Source: Galeruca laticollis (taxonomy: Eukaryota; Arthropoda; Insecta; Coleoptera; Chrysomelidae). Taken from it: 64,000 nt of DNA. The stretch spans positions 290,292,246 to 290,356,245 of the forward strand of contig OY998175.1 of NCBI GenBank assembly GCA_963921935.1, written 5' to 3'. Numbering within the stretch: position 1 is the first letter of the stretch; every line of letters starts with the position of its first letter. Below the pieces are notes generated by a model, which did not search any database, had not been told where the DNA came from, and saw only the letters and a list, made by a program, of their open reading frames with translations. Positions 16,699-28,172 of the stretch are shown in pieces. The position numbers and the translations under genes were made by a program.

Positions 16699-18650
16699 AT
16701 GGCTCCTCCGAGAAGTAACATTTGGAAACATTTTCAAAAAGTTACTCCAAATACTGCTTAATGCAATTTGTGTGCCAAGGGCAATACAACAAATTTCAAA
16801 ACACATTTAAAACAAAAACACTCCTCCATCTTACAACATTCAACTGAGGAGAAAAAGGAGACTGATGAACCAAAAAAGAAAAAACGTCCATCCCAACCCG
16901 AAAGTCGAATGGATGTAGAAACGCCTGGGACTAGTAGTTCACTGCATCAAGATGAGGTATGACTAATAGAACCGCAATTGTTAATGAATTTATTAGTTAA
17001 TATTTCTAGAAAAAGCTGATCGCTTCACAAGAAATTGATGATGATGGTCATTCATCAACTTCAACAATGACGGTTTCTGAAATATGATGTTGAACTAAGC
17101 ACAAGAACAGAAAAATCAAGCTCATTATACAAGCAAGCTACAATTGTGTCTACCTTCAAAACAATTGCATCTTTCAAAGGTAAAGCTAAAGTTTATAGTA
17201 CTTGCATGAATGCATCATTTATTTTTATTTTTAGATTAGAAGCATTAATAAAATTTATTGTTCAGAATAATTTGCCATTCAATATTGTAGAAGGTAAGGG
17301 TTTTCTGTCTTTGATGAAACAAGTGGCACCTTTATACAAAGTACCAACCAGAAACACCATCAAAAATAATGTTGATAGAATGTTCGAAGTGATTTCAACA
17401 GCATTTGAAAATATAATGAAAAAATCGAAGTATTTCACAATTACGACGGATATATGGACTGCCGATATGCAGACCAAAAGTTTAATGGGCATCACTGTCC
17501 ACTTTATACATGACATGAAGTTAACATCAGCGACAATAGGTATTGTTGAATTATCAGAGTCTCACACGGCAGACTATATTGCTTTAGAATTGGGCAAAGC
17601 TCTTCAAATTTAGGGAATTGATCCTAATGATATTGTTGCTGTAGTGACGGACAATGCAGCCAATATGGTCAAAGCTATGCATGACAAATTTGAGAAAAAC
17701 CGACACATCCCATGCTTCGCACATACCCTCAATTTAGTGTGTGAAAATTCACTTACAAACACAGAAGGTTTGAGTATTATTATTGACAAGATACGATCAA
17801 TAGTAGTATGTTTCAAAAGGAGCGTTAAGGCTAGTGATCGTTTAAGAAAAATACAAATCGATGCAGGAACGATAGAAGAAAACATTAAAAAAATTATTTT
17901 GGATGTCAAAACTCGCTGGAACTCCACATATTACCTGATAGAGAGATTTCTACTATTGTCATCTATGGTCAGCAATATTGTGTTTTCCGATGTTAATGCT
18001 CCAAATATGATTACTGCAGCCGAAGTTGAGCATTTACGAGAAATATGCAAACTTTTAAATCCACTAGAAAGGATGACAGTAGAGATAAGTGGCGAAAATT
18101 ACCCCAAAATAAGTAAAGTAATACCAATGATTGGTTGTCTGATAAACCAGTACAACAATTATTCGCCCCAGTATGAAGTAGGTAAACACTTGAAAACAAC
18201 ATTATTAAAAGAAATCGAAAAGAGGTTTGGTGCTATTGAGAAATCTTATATACCAGCTGTTTCCACAATATTGGATTCTCGATTTAAACAAATAATCTCC
18301 AGGGATCCTCAAGCCCTGGGCACTGTGATGCGACACATCAAAAGTGAGATCACGACTTTCCAAAGCACTTCTTCTTCATCAGAATCTTCTGATTCGGATA
18401 CTGAAGAACCGGAATTTGATATATGGGCGCACACTAAAAAAAGTGGGCAAGGGAAATCACATAAAGATAGTGAACTCAATCAATACTTAAGTTTGCCAGC
18501 TAGAAACTTGGAAGACGATCCCTTGGACACCTGGAGCGAAATGAAATCGGCATATCCCAACTTATATAAAGTGGCGGAAAAATATTTTTGTGTTGTAGCA
18601 ACGTCGGTCCCCAGCGAAAGGCTATTTTCAAAAGCTGGAGCAACAGCTAC
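16699..18650 (+). pseudogene. hAT transposase, ZBED-like (main part)
   Basis: It starts with MAPPRSNIWKHFQKV and a BED zinc finger (CNLC, then KTHLKQKH); a TAA at 16759-16761 replaces one codon in the finger. A likely intron of 53 bp, GTATGA to TTTCTAG, spans 16957-17009. The catalytic region has TTDIWTADMQ and AVVTDNAANM (acidic residues of the DDE triad), CFAHTLNLVC (the CX2H motif) and KTRWNSTYY. An in-frame TAG lies at 17611-17613, and a one-base shift is needed near 17080. The hATC dimerisation segment (NQYLSLPARNLE, SVPSERLFSKAG) is cut at 18650 by the BEL element. The remaining C-terminus is at 24990-25077. It resembles ZBED4-type proteins but is clearly a decayed transposase. Confidence 0.85.
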
Positions 18651-18889
18651 TGTTGTCGCCAATACGGACCTATCAGCATCCACCTACGCCGACCGCTAGC
18701 GACAAGTCGTAGAGGATCAAGGAGGTACAACAACTGTCACGACTGACAGCATTCCATTCTTTAATATCGACGTTACGATATACATGTTTCAATTTTGCAA
18801 ATCTTTACGATCTTTGTTAATAGTCGATAAATATATAATTAAAACTTTTGTTACGTGAAATTCTGAAAATAATTCACTTCTACTCAACA
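18651..18889 (+). repeat. BEL/Pao 5' LTR, 239 bp
   Basis: It runs from TGTTGTCGCC to CTACTCAACA and is preceded by the target copy GCTAC (18646-18650). It differs from the 3' LTR by about three substitutions and one indel. Confidence 0.95.
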
Positions 18890-18910
18890 CATGGTTCTTC
18901 GAGCTTGGAT
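18890..18910 (+). promoter_or_regulatory. Putative BEL primer binding site
   Basis: ATGGTTCTTCGAGCTTGGA begins two bases after the 5' LTR. TGGTTCTTCGAGC ends a TCGAGC-bearing tRNA complement; the tRNA species is not assigned. Confidence 0.5.
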
Positions 18911-19113
18911 GAAACATTAATTTGCTGACAACATTACAGGTTAGTGCCTCCTTTCCTATACCATCCTAGAACGAGCACAATTTTATTTGACATAAACTAC
19001 ATAATTTACTTTACGAATCACAGAAATTCACAAATCCATTTACGTATTATTTACAAATTACAAATTTGCAGCAAGGTATTTGGTGGATTTAACGTTTTCT
19101 ATTTCTCTACATT

Positions 19114-22011
19114 ATGTCAAACATAAATAAAGTGAAACGTACTTCCATAAAAAGCGCTTTGACCAGATTTGAAAACCATTTTCGAGATAATTTCGTTTCG
19201 GTCGAAAATGTAGAACAAACTAACATCGAAGATTTGCAGATTCGGCTAAAAAAGGCCGAAGAACTTTTGGAAGAATTTAATTGTGCTCAACTTGCAATTG
19301 AGAGCGAAGATAAAGATTTCGAAATGAATTATCCTATCATTCATTCCCCGGAAAGGCAAAAATTCGAAGATGATTTCTATGCAATCACTTCAACTGTTAA
19401 AAAATTCATTATTTCAAAAGGAGTTAAAAAAGACATTAACGATAGTAGTTATCAACAATTCAATAATAACAGTTCCACAACTGATCAGCATTTGCTTAAT
19501 ATTCGTTTACCACAACTCAATCTACCTACATTTGATGGAAATCTCACACAGTGGTTATTTTTTAGAGATAGTTTCAAATCAATTATTCACGATAACACAG
19601 CGATGTCAAACGTTCAAAAATTTCACTATTTACGTCTTTCATTACAGGGAAGTGCTGCGGATAAAATAAAATCTTTACAAATATGTGATGATAACTATGA
19701 GGTCGCTTGGAAGTTACTTTCAGATCGTTTCGAAAACAAACAAGCATTAATAAAAAATCACGTTAAGGCTCTTTTTGAATTACCCACACTTAAAGAGGAG
19801 TCACATAAAGGTTTAAATTTAATATTAGACGGTATTGAAAAAAATTTAAATGCATTGAAGGTTTTGAGGCGTCCTACTGACCAATGGGATGATTTGATTA
19901 TTCACCTCGTAACGACAAAATTTGACAACACTACAAAGCGTGAATGGGAATCACGGGCCGACTCAAAAAACATACAGAGTCTTGAAAATTTATTGGAATT
20001 TTTGAAAGACCGTTGTCGAATTTTGTCGTCATTAGAGTGTGATTCTGTGGAAGGATTTAAACATCGTGCTTCGAAACAATCCATCCAAAAACATACGAAA
20101 TCGTTCGCTACTATTTCAAATAAGGTTATATGCGTTCTATGTAAAAGTTATCATAGTTTATATTCATGCCCTGAATTTAATAAATTAACAACAATGGAAA
20201 GACTGAACACTGCGAAACGTTTAAGGTTATGTATAAACTGCTTAAGATCTAACCATCGCACGAAAGAGTGTAAGCCAGCTGGATGTCGACGATGCGGCAA
20301 AGTGCATCACACTATGTTACATTTTCAGAATAGTGATGAAGGAGAAAACGGCACTTTGGTTGACAATGGTACCACAAATAGTACGGGGGCTCTTGGTACA
20401 GTTAACGATTGTATCAACTCACAACATACACTCACAACTAGTTTGTCTACTCCATCTCAAATATTACTTTCTACCGCAGTAATTACAGTTTACGACGTAT
20501 TTAATAACGCACATCAGTGTAGGGTTTTACTTGATAGTGGTAGCCAGGTGAATTTTATTTCCGAGAAACTTTCAAAGCTTTTAAACCTAAACAAACATTC
20601 AATCAACATTTCAATCTCCGGTGTGAATCAAATGCACAACAAAGTTCAATTTTACGTCTCTTTGAAATTCAAATCAAACATTGACGATTTCCAGAAAACA
20701 ATATCTTGTATTATTTTACCACAAATTACAGACTATCTACCAACTTTATCCATACATTCAACAAGACTAAACATACCTAAAAAATTAACATTGGCAGATC
20801 CTAATTTTGATAAACCGGCTCCTATAGACTTATTAATAGGGGCTGATACATTCTGGGACCTCTTGAGTATTGGTCAAGTCAAGTTAGGTGACGGTCTTCC
20901 TACGCTGCAAAAAACAACATTAGGATGGTTAGTTTCAGGTCCGTTGTTTATAAAGAATGGAGATTTTACGTCACACCATTGTAGTATTTCAACAACAAAC
21001 GATTTAGAAACACAGGTTGCAAAATTTTGGGAATTAGAAGAGTACCCTAAAACACGATTTTTATCTGACGAGGAAAATTATTGTGAGAAACATTTTAAGG
21101 ACACCGTGTGCCGAAACGATATCGGTCGTTTTATCGTGACAATACCTTTCAAACAAGATATTTCTGTTCTCGGCCAGTCTAGAAGCATTGCTACTAATCG
21201 ATTTTACAATCTTGAAAGAAAACTTGAAAAAAATCCCGATTTGAAATTGCAATATCATAATTTTGTTCATGAATACATTCGTCTAGGTCACATGGTTTTA
21301 GCTGATGAGCAGAATGATGACACGGGGTGTTTTCTTCCACATCACTGTGTATTAAAAGAAAGTTCTTTAACTACAAAGTTGCGGGTAGTTTTCGACGGCT
21401 CAGCTAAAACCACATCGGGTATTTCACTTAATAATATCATGATGGTAGGCCCCAACATTCAAGATAATCTGTTTTATATTTTATTAAGGTTTCGACTACA
21501 TAATTACGTTTTGAGTGCTGATATAACCAAAATGTACCGTCAAGTACTTGTAAATGAAAAACAATGTAACTTTCAAAAAATTTTATGGCGATTTACACCC
21601 GAGAGAGAAATTAATGTGTATGTCTTGAAAACAATTACTTACGGATTAGCATCTTCAGCTTTTCTCGCGATCAGATCGCTACAAGAAATTGCACACCGTC
21701 ATAAAATCGAGTTTCCCCGAATTTCGGACATTATTTTACATGACTTTTATGTAGATGATCTCCTCACCGGTGCTAAAACTATCGATGAAATTAATTACAT
21801 TAAGGACAATATTTCCAAACTTTTATTGATATATGGCTTTCCATTAAGAAAATGGATTTCGAATGCTAAAGATTTCCTTCTTGATGCTGAGCCCGGTTTA
21901 ATACATATAGGAGACCAGGATCAAAGTAAAACGTTGGGATTGCTTTGGAATCCAACAAACGACGTTTTACAGTATTCTATTAACATTTCCAATCAGAAAC
22001 TCAGTCACTAA
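19114..22011 (+). CDS. BEL/Pao Gag-protease-RT polyprotein
   Basis: 965 codons. Residues 130-300 form the DUF1759 Gag region (LPTFDGNLTQWLFFRDSF). Residues 340-403 hold cysteine-rich knuckles, including the canonical Cys373, Cys376, His381, Cys386. The aspartic protease motif LLDSGSQVNFIS is at 472-483 (DUF1758). The Pao-type reverse transcriptase covers about 740-950, with VVFDGSAKTTSG, LSADITKMYRQV and the catalytic YVDD at 879-882. The ORF ends prematurely: the expected continuation (QIFDPLGLLSPV) is in another frame from about 22005, so a small indel broke it. The start is the first Met after the LTR, in a context expected for Gag. Confidence 0.92.
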   Translation: MSNINKVKRTSIKSALTRFENHFRDNFVSVENVEQTNIEDLQIRLKKAEELLEEFNCAQLAIESEDKDFEMNYPIIHSPERQKFEDDFYAITSTVKKFIISKGVKKDINDSSYQQFNNNSSTTDQHLLNIRLPQLNLPTFDGNLTQWLFFRDSFKSIIHDNTAMSNVQKFHYLRLSLQGSAADKIKSLQICDDNYEVAWKLLSDRFENKQALIKNHVKALFELPTLKEESHKGLNLILDGIEKNLNALKVLRRPTDQWDDLIIHLVTTKFDNTTKREWESRADSKNIQSLENLLEFLKDRCRILSSLECDSVEGFKHRASKQSIQKHTKSFATISNKVICVLCKSYHSLYSCPEFNKLTTMERLNTAKRLRLCINCLRSNHRTKECKPAGCRRCGKVHHTMLHFQNSDEGENGTLVDNGTTNSTGALGTVNDCINSQHTLTTSLSTPSQILLSTAVITVYDVFNNAHQCRVLLDSGSQVNFISEKLSKLLNLNKHSINISISGVNQMHNKVQFYVSLKFKSNIDDFQKTISCIILPQITDYLPTLSIHSTRLNIPKKLTLADPNFDKPAPIDLLIGADTFWDLLSIGQVKLGDGLPTLQKTTLGWLVSGPLFIKNGDFTSHHCSISTTNDLETQVAKFWELEEYPKTRFLSDEENYCEKHFKDTVCRNDIGRFIVTIPFKQDISVLGQSRSIATNRFYNLERKLEKNPDLKLQYHNFVHEYIRLGHMVLADEQNDDTGCFLPHHCVLKESSLTTKLRVVFDGSAKTTSGISLNNIMMVGPNIQDNLFYILLRFRLHNYVLSADITKMYRQVLVNEKQCNFQKILWRFTPEREINVYVLKTITYGLASSAFLAIRSLQEIAHRHKIEFPRISDIILHDFYVDDLLTGAKTIDEINYIKDNISKLLLIYGFPLRKWISNAKDFLLDAEPGLIHIGDQDQSKTLGLLWNPTNDVLQYSINISNQKLSH

Positions 22012-22999
22012 ACGTCAAATTCTGTCATCTACTGCCCAGATCTTTGATCCACTTGGGCTACTGTCACCTGTTACCATAAAGGCAAAGATCATACTACAAG
22101 AACTTTGGAAACTTAAATTGTCCTGGGATGAGTCCCTTCCCAGTAACATACATACAGTTTGGTCTCATTACCAATCACAGTTGCAACACCTCAATTCTAT
22201 AAAAATACCCCGACAAGCATTATGTCCCAATCCTGTTTTCACACAGATTCATGGATTTTGCGATGCATCTCAGACCGCGTATGGCGCCTGCATTTATATT
22301 CGTTGTTGCGATTTGCTGGGTAATCTTACATCTCATTTATATTGTGCCAAAACACGCGTAGCACCGTTGAAGCTCTTAACTATTCCTAGATTGGAATTAT
22401 CTGGGGCGCTTTTACTTGCTGAGCTCATTGACAAAGCACGCTTATGCATTTCTCAATACGACAACATTTTTTATTGGTCCGACTCTATGATATGCATTTC
22501 ATGGATTAATTTATCCCCACACATATTAAAAACATTTGTGGCCAACCGGGTAGCACAAATTCAGAACCTTTCTGAAACTGGAGCATGGAAACATGTAAGT
22601 ACTCACGACAATCCCGCCGACTTATTATCACGCGGATTGACTCCACTCGACCTGGCAAAATCCGAATTTTGGTTTCACGGTCCTCCATGGCTCTTACAAC
22701 ATGAATCCACTTGGCCTTCTTATGACAACGACACCGCCATTTTGACTCCGTCCGAACTTCCAGAACTTCGTAATAACCTTGTTACATTCGTTAATGCTAC
22801 TGATGACTTCATCTCATATATTCTCACAGTTATCGAGTCACGTTCCTCTATCATGAAATTACAGCGCATATTCGCCTATTTCTTGAGATTTTCAAATAAC
22901 ATCAGGCATAAGTGTAAACCTAAACGCCAAGGCACATTGACAACTACTGAACTTGACGAATCACTTTACTTACTGAAACTGGAGCATGGAAACATGTAA
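22005..22999 (+). CDS. BEL/Pao RNase H region (frame-shifted continuation)
   Basis: From about 22010 the frame carries RQILSSTAQIFDPLGLLSPV, the connection domain after RT. Around 22250 the RNase H block follows: GFCDASQTAYGACIY, then RLELSGALLLAELI and YWSDSMICISWI. Next comes the segment preceding the integrase, with HDNPADLLSRG. The frame ends at 22999, just after the start of the 401-bp duplication, where it reads LKLEHGNM and stops. The first Met in this frame is at 22118, but the true protein would begin in the upstream ORF. Confidence 0.85.
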
Positions 23000-23373
23000 G
23001 TACTCACGACAATCCCGCCGACTTATTATCACGCGGATTGACTCCACTCGACCTGGCAAAATCCGAATTTTGGTTTCACGGTCCTCCATGGCTCTTACAA
23101 CATGAATTCACTTGGCCTTCTTATGACAACGACACCGCCATTTTGACTCCGTCCGAACTTCCAGAACTTCGTAATAACCTTGTTACATTCGTTAATGCTA
23201 CTGATGACTTCATCTCATATATTCTCACAGTTATCGAGTCACGTTCCTCTATCATGAAATTACAGCGCATATTCGCCTATTTCTTGAGATTTTCAAATAA
23301 CATCAGGCATAAGTGTAAACCTAAACGCCAAGGCACATTGACAACTACTGAACTTGACGAATCACTTTACTTA
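22572..23373 (+). repeat. 401-bp tandem duplication inside BEL pol
   Basis: 22572-22972 and 22973-23373 are nearly identical (one visible difference: GAATCCAC versus GAATTCAC). 401 is not a multiple of three, so the repeat shifts the frame. Confidence 0.95.
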
Positions 23374-24705
23374 CTCATTCAAATTGTACAGCGTCATTAT
23401 TTTTCTGACGAATATCACAAATTGTCACATTGTAAGTCAGTACATAAAAAGAGCAAACTTTTAAGCTTGAACCCATTTTATGATGAGGCGAATAAAGTGA
23501 TTCGTGTAGGTGGTCGATTAAAGGAATCCGACTATGATTATTTGAAGAAACATCCAGTGATTCTTCCTTCAAATGGCCACCTGACTATGTTAATTGTCCG
23601 ACAAGAACATATTATGCTATTGCATGCTGGTCCTCAAGCTCTTCTGGCTTCGATCAGAGAAAGATTTTGGCCACTATCTGGTCGCAATCTTGTGAAAAGG
23701 ATTGTGCACGACTGTGTACGATGTTTTAGATGCAAAGCAAAAACACATGAATATATAATGGGAGATCTTAGGCCATCACGAGTCACTCCATCGCGTCCAT
23801 TTTCGATCTCTGGAGTTGATTACGCGGGACCATTCCAACTCCGTGACAGAAAAGGTAGAAACTTCAAAACTTTCAAGGCATATATAGCACTATTTGTTTG
23901 TTTTGCCACTAAGGCTATACATTTAGAGGTTGTTAGTGACCTCACATCTGAATGTTTTTTGGCATCTCTGCGTCGTTTTATGGATAGGCGGGGTAAATGT
24001 ACAAAAATATACTCCGACAATGGTACCACATTTATTGGTGCTAACAATGAGATGAAATCCTTTTTCGATTCCTCCGGAACTAACATTGCTGAACAACTCT
24101 CAACCGACGGCGTTCAATGGCACTTTATAACTCCTAATGCACCACATTTTGGTGGTATTTGGGAAGCTGGCGTTAAATCTACCAAATACCATTTGAAACG
24201 TGTACTAGGTAACGCTTCTACTACCTTTGAAGAATTCACTACTATTTTATGTCAAATAGAAGCGTGTCTCAACTCCCGACCACTCTATCCAATATCATCC
24301 GATCCTAATGATACAAATCCCCTTACCCCGGCACATTTCCTGATTGGAGAAAGTCTGATGGCGTTACCAGAACCCAACCTATTGGACATTAGAGTGAATT
24401 GTCTTTCAAGATTCGAAAGAGTACAACAAATAATCCAACACTTTTGGTCTCGATGGAACAAGGAGTATATATCCTATTTGCAGACTCGAACGAAGTGGAA
24501 AATAAACCACCCGCAGCTAATTAAAATCGGTATATTGGTACTGATCAAGGAGGATGGACTAACACCCTTAAAGTGGAAGTTAGGCAGAGAATCTCAAGTT
24601 CAAAAGGGTGCTGATGGCATCATACGATCTGTGACCGTCAAAACGTCAACCAGTGAGCTAAAACGCCCAGTGGTAAAAATCTGCATTCTGCCAAACCAAC
24701 AATAA
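23038..24705 (+). CDS. BEL/Pao integrase region
   Basis: Beginning inside the second duplicate, this frame contains the integrase zinc-binding domain (HIMLLHAGPQALLAS, then HDCVRCFRCKAKT). The catalytic core has GVDYAGPF (first Asp), IYSDNGTTFIG (second Asp) and FGGIWEAGVKS (Glu). It ends with the DUF5641 C-terminal domain typical of BEL/Pao (HFWSRWNKEYISYLQ, then KIGILVLIKED). It stops at 24705, 27 bases before the polypurine tract. All three acidic residues are retained, so the integrase itself looks intact although it is out of frame with RT. Confidence 0.9.
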   Translation: MTPLDLAKSEFWFHGPPWLLQHEFTWPSYDNDTAILTPSELPELRNNLVTFVNATDDFISYILTVIESRSSIMKLQRIFAYFLRFSNNIRHKCKPKRQGTLTTTELDESLYLLIQIVQRHYFSDEYHKLSHCKSVHKKSKLLSLNPFYDEANKVIRVGGRLKESDYDYLKKHPVILPSNGHLTMLIVRQEHIMLLHAGPQALLASIRERFWPLSGRNLVKRIVHDCVRCFRCKAKTHEYIMGDLRPSRVTPSRPFSISGVDYAGPFQLRDRKGRNFKTFKAYIALFVCFATKAIHLEVVSDLTSECFLASLRRFMDRRGKCTKIYSDNGTTFIGANNEMKSFFDSSGTNIAEQLSTDGVQWHFITPNAPHFGGIWEAGVKSTKYHLKRVLGNASTTFEEFTTILCQIEACLNSRPLYPISSDPNDTNPLTPAHFLIGESLMALPEPNLLDIRVNCLSRFERVQQIIQHFWSRWNKEYISYLQTRTKWKINHPQLIKIGILVLIKEDGLTPLKWKLGRESQVQKGADGIIRSVTVKTSTSELKRPVVKICILPNQQ

Positions 24706-24744
24706 TCTACATTGAAACCCTGAAGTGTTTCAAGGCGGGGGCTA

Positions 24745-24984
24745 TGTTGTCGCCAATACGGACCTATCAGCATCCACCTACGCCGACCGCTAGCGACAAG
24801 TCGTAGAGGGATCAAGGAGGTACAACAACTGTCACGACTGACAGCATTCCATTCTTTAATATCGACGTTACGATATACATGTTTCAATTTTGTAAATCTT
24901 TACGATCTTTGTTAATAGTCGATAAATATATAATTAAAACTTTTGTTACTTGAAATTCTGAAAATTATTCACTTCTACTCAACA
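24745..24984 (+). repeat. BEL/Pao 3' LTR, 240 bp
   Basis: It runs from TGTTGTCGCC to CTACTCAACA, followed by the target copy GCTAC at 24985-24989 and then the resumed hAT coding sequence. Confidence 0.95.
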
Positions 24985-25077
24985 GCTACTAAAAGTCGTA
25001 ACCGTCTCACGGGAAGTAGGCTTTCCAAATTATTATTTTTGAGCTCTTTGCCTGATAACGTGCATTTGTGGAACTGA
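24985..25077 (+). pseudogene. hAT transposase C-terminus (after the BEL insertion)
   Basis: Immediately after the target copy the frame reads ATKSRNRLTGSRLSKLLFL and ends VHLWN-stop at 25077, the end of a hATC domain. It is the direct continuation of the frame broken at 18650. 25078-25471 is the 3' part of the hAT with the right subterminal motifs. Confidence 0.85.
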
Positions 25078-25779
25078 TGTATTCACCTCATCCACAAAAT
25101 CACAAATGCAGGCACAGTCTACTTCCTGTGAGATATTTAATTGTAATTTTGACTAAATTGTAATAAAAAATAAATTTTCATTTTTTTTGTGGAAACATGC
25201 AATTTTGTAGAAACTTTTAACAGTTTTAACTTGTACTTACTTAATAAAAAAATACACTTTTTTTTAATGTATAACCTTTCAATATTTTCTCAGTGCCTAC
25301 TTTACGTTTAAAAAACTTTAGATTTGAATGATTTGAATATAATAAAAAAATATATCGATATTTTTCATAATATCGATATTTTTGTTCAGATATATCGCTT
25401 GTATCGATATATAGGTTTCGATATATCATATGATGATTACATCGATATATTTATATTTTTTGCAATCCCTAGTCGTCAATGAACAGATAAATCTAGGGAG
25501 TTCTCCTCTTTTGAACTCTCATCTCATGTAATAATTGTAATGATCCACAAATATTGTTTTCCTGGTTTTCTATATCATTATACAGTTATACTGATCTTAA
25601 ATGGGGAAAGGATATCCCCATAGGGCTGATAATATATAAGCTTCAATATTTGTAATATCATATCTTCTTGTTTTTTCTATTCATATTAAGTCGATCACAA
25701 GGTGGGTCACTTCTTGGTCTAGCCAAAGATAATTATTAAACATCAGGTGGGTATCACATGAAATGTAACTTCTGTCATT

Positions 25780-26205
25780 CTGTCGATGATAGCAATATCA
25801 AAACAATTGTCAATTTTTTAATAATTTCAACATTTTTTCAATATATTGTGGAATTATCTAGAAACAGTTAGTTTCATTTAAAATAGTAAAATTATTAGAT
25901 TCCAGAGTATGGGTCGAAACTGTACGGGATGCTATTTTCACCCCCTTATAATGTATTTTGTATTTTTTACATTTTACAGGTTGTGTACACGTATGTATTT
26001 TTTATCAAAATTGTGTCCCTATAGACAAAAATTTACCATGAAATTGACTGTCTCGACCCTTACTTCGTGAAATATGCTCATATTAGTGTTTTTAAATGAA
26101 ACTCAAGGTCTCTAGTTAATTCCACAATATAATACAAGTTATTGAAAATTCTAAAAAATTGACAATTGTTTCGATAAATCAATATCATCTGACGATTATA
26201 TTGTT
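25780..26205. mobile_element. Foldback MITE with arms of about 130 bp
   Basis: The left arm (AAACAATTGTCAATTTTTTA, TATTGTGGAATTATCTAGAA, GATTCCA, GGGTCGAAACTG) is repeated inverted on the right (26035-26205). No coding capacity. Single arms of the same family are at 43775-43890, 49165-49310 and 62885-62990. The exact termini are uncertain. Confidence 0.7.
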
Positions 26206-28170
26206 GTATCAATTGTTGTGGACTATGTGAACATTAATAAAAAAGTTAGGGATTCCACTTCAAAGATGGAATGGCTGCAGAAGAAGCATCGAGGACCAGG
26301 CACTAGTTGAGAGAGTTGTCAGAACACTCGATGGAGGTTGGTTAATGGTATTTGAAATAATAAATGTTTTCCGAGATAAACAAGAGTTTAAAATCATGAA
26401 CGTATATAATAAAAGCAGAAACTTGTATCTAAATTGTATTTTAGAGATAATTGAAAGCTGTACGAAGCTCGTTTAAATAAAGTTTATATTAAATGGAATG
26501 AGTGGTGTACAGAATTAGAATTTCCCATCAATTAATTTACTACGGTGTAGTCGTATACCGTACGTCGATAAAGTTGATAGTTTGAGTGAGTTTAAATTAC
26601 ATCATGAATAGTTAAATTTCTTTGTTTTGAAAATCATCGTGAAACTATGTGATGCTAAGGATTCTCTACCTACTGATAAAATAAAATGATGAATATGAAA
26701 TCAGCCAATTTTTGTTGGGAAAATTAAATACGCCTGCATCAATTTCAAACTTTTGTTCGTTTTTTTTTTTGGAAAAAACCGAATAATTGTAATTATTGAT
26801 ATTTTTTAAACAAACAAATAAAATTGTTACGTTTGTTGTCACAAAATTGATTTAATAATTTTCTTTTTTGGTAACTCTAACAGTACTATGTTTTAAAGGT
26901 AATTCTAATTCCACGTTCGTGAAAACTGTTTCGCAATACACAAAAAAATTACCAAAAGCTCATCTAAGCTTGCTAAAATTAAGAACAATTACGGTTTCTT
27001 GTAATATTAATTAATTTACTGCGTTCACATAATATATATTAGGGTAAAAATCACAAACCTGTTGAGTGGTTTCGACTCTTTCACATTCACTGACTGTAAT
27101 GAATGGAAAATGCTTTGATATTCTAGCAAATTATATCCAAATGTTTTGAATAAAGATTGCGATAACATGAAAAATTCAATCTAGTTATTCAAATGATGAA
27201 TATGATTTATGTTGATAAAACATATTTTTTAGGAGGTTACATTATAAGCATTTACTTTAAAAGATCGTTGTGAAATGTTTTACAAAAGAAAGTTCACATT
27301 GGCTTCAAATATATAAAGTTTTAGTTTCTTATCACATATATGTAGAACTTCTGACACTGGGGTTACGTGTGAGAACGTGTCTTTTATATGAAAGCAATTC
27401 GGCGAAGTTCCTCGCATACTAGAGTGTCTTATATTCAAATAATTTTTTATTTTCTTGCTCTTCGAACGATTTTTTTGCCTCCAATGAATTTTAATTTCGA
27501 AGCTAGTACAGTGTGTCCCAAATTCAAGACGTATCATTGGGATATAGCAAAATAATAATTATCCTTTTTCGTGATGTTTATTTAAAACGTTAAAAAGATA
27601 TCTCCTAGATGTCTTAATTTTATTACCAACTCTGTTAACATCCATGTCATGAAAATAAAACATATTTTTGATGTACACAATAATACTTGAATTCGCAGTT
27701 ACATACACATTTTATGAACTTCTTTTTAGTAACTTCCGATAGGAAACATTCATACGATATTAATTTGTACACTTCTCACTAATGTCACATACATAACGTT
27801 ACTGTAATATCACAAATTAACATGTTTCTAAGATAATCACATCTTGCACTTACTTTTACATCTTTCGAAATAATTTTTAGTAACATCCTACTATTACATC
27901 TGTACGACTCTCAGTAATATCTCATATTAAACATAACAGCAACACAAAAAATAGAAAACAGAAGAGGAACTGAGGAACAGAAAAACCAACAAACAGTAGT
28001 CATCTGTGGAATCAAATGACAAGCATGATATGGCAGATGGTTTTCAGTTATGTGTTATATTTTATTTGCAGAAAGCACATATTTTGCAATTAGTACTTGA
28101 ATAAAGTGGTCTTTGTTTTCGTTAGTTCCTACTTAGCTACAGTTTCTATGCTTAGCTATAATTCTTGTTA
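26206..28170. other. AT-rich stretch, no gene recognised
   Basis: A short coding-like run, RRSIEDQALVERVVRTLDGG, is readable at about 26278-26340 on the plus strand, but it has no start or recognised family. A mariner-like end, ACAGTGTGTCCCAAATTC, lies near 27506. Confidence 0.3.
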
Positions 28171-28172
28171 TA

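Larger units (their letters stand above)
18651..24984 (+). mobile_element. BEL/Pao LTR retrotransposon, complete but frame-damaged
   Basis: Two 240-bp LTRs about 98 percent alike, a 5-bp target duplication GCTAC (18646-18650 and 24985-24989), a polypurine tract (AAGGCGGGGGCTA, 24732-24744) and gag-pol on the plus strand. The near-identical LTRs indicate a recent insertion. Two lesions break the polyprotein: a frameshift near 22005 and a 401-bp tandem duplication at 22572-23373. Confidence 0.95.
16152..25471 (+). mobile_element. hAT transposon containing a nested BEL/Pao element
   Basis: Ends are TAGGGATGGCAA at 16152 and the inverted TAGGGATTGCAA at 25471. The flanking 8-mers GGCGTAAA (16144-16151) and GTCGTCAA (25472-25479) agree at six of eight positions, as expected of an old hAT target duplication. 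Both subterminal regions (16170-16270, 25350-25450) are packed with ATATCGATAT motifs. The single transposase gene is on the plus strand and is split by the BEL element at 18651-24984. Confidence 0.8.

Noticed and set aside
17180..17234. Second intron in the hAT transposase
   Set aside because: Donor and acceptor look good, but splicing would put the downstream exon out of frame by one base; left unannotated.
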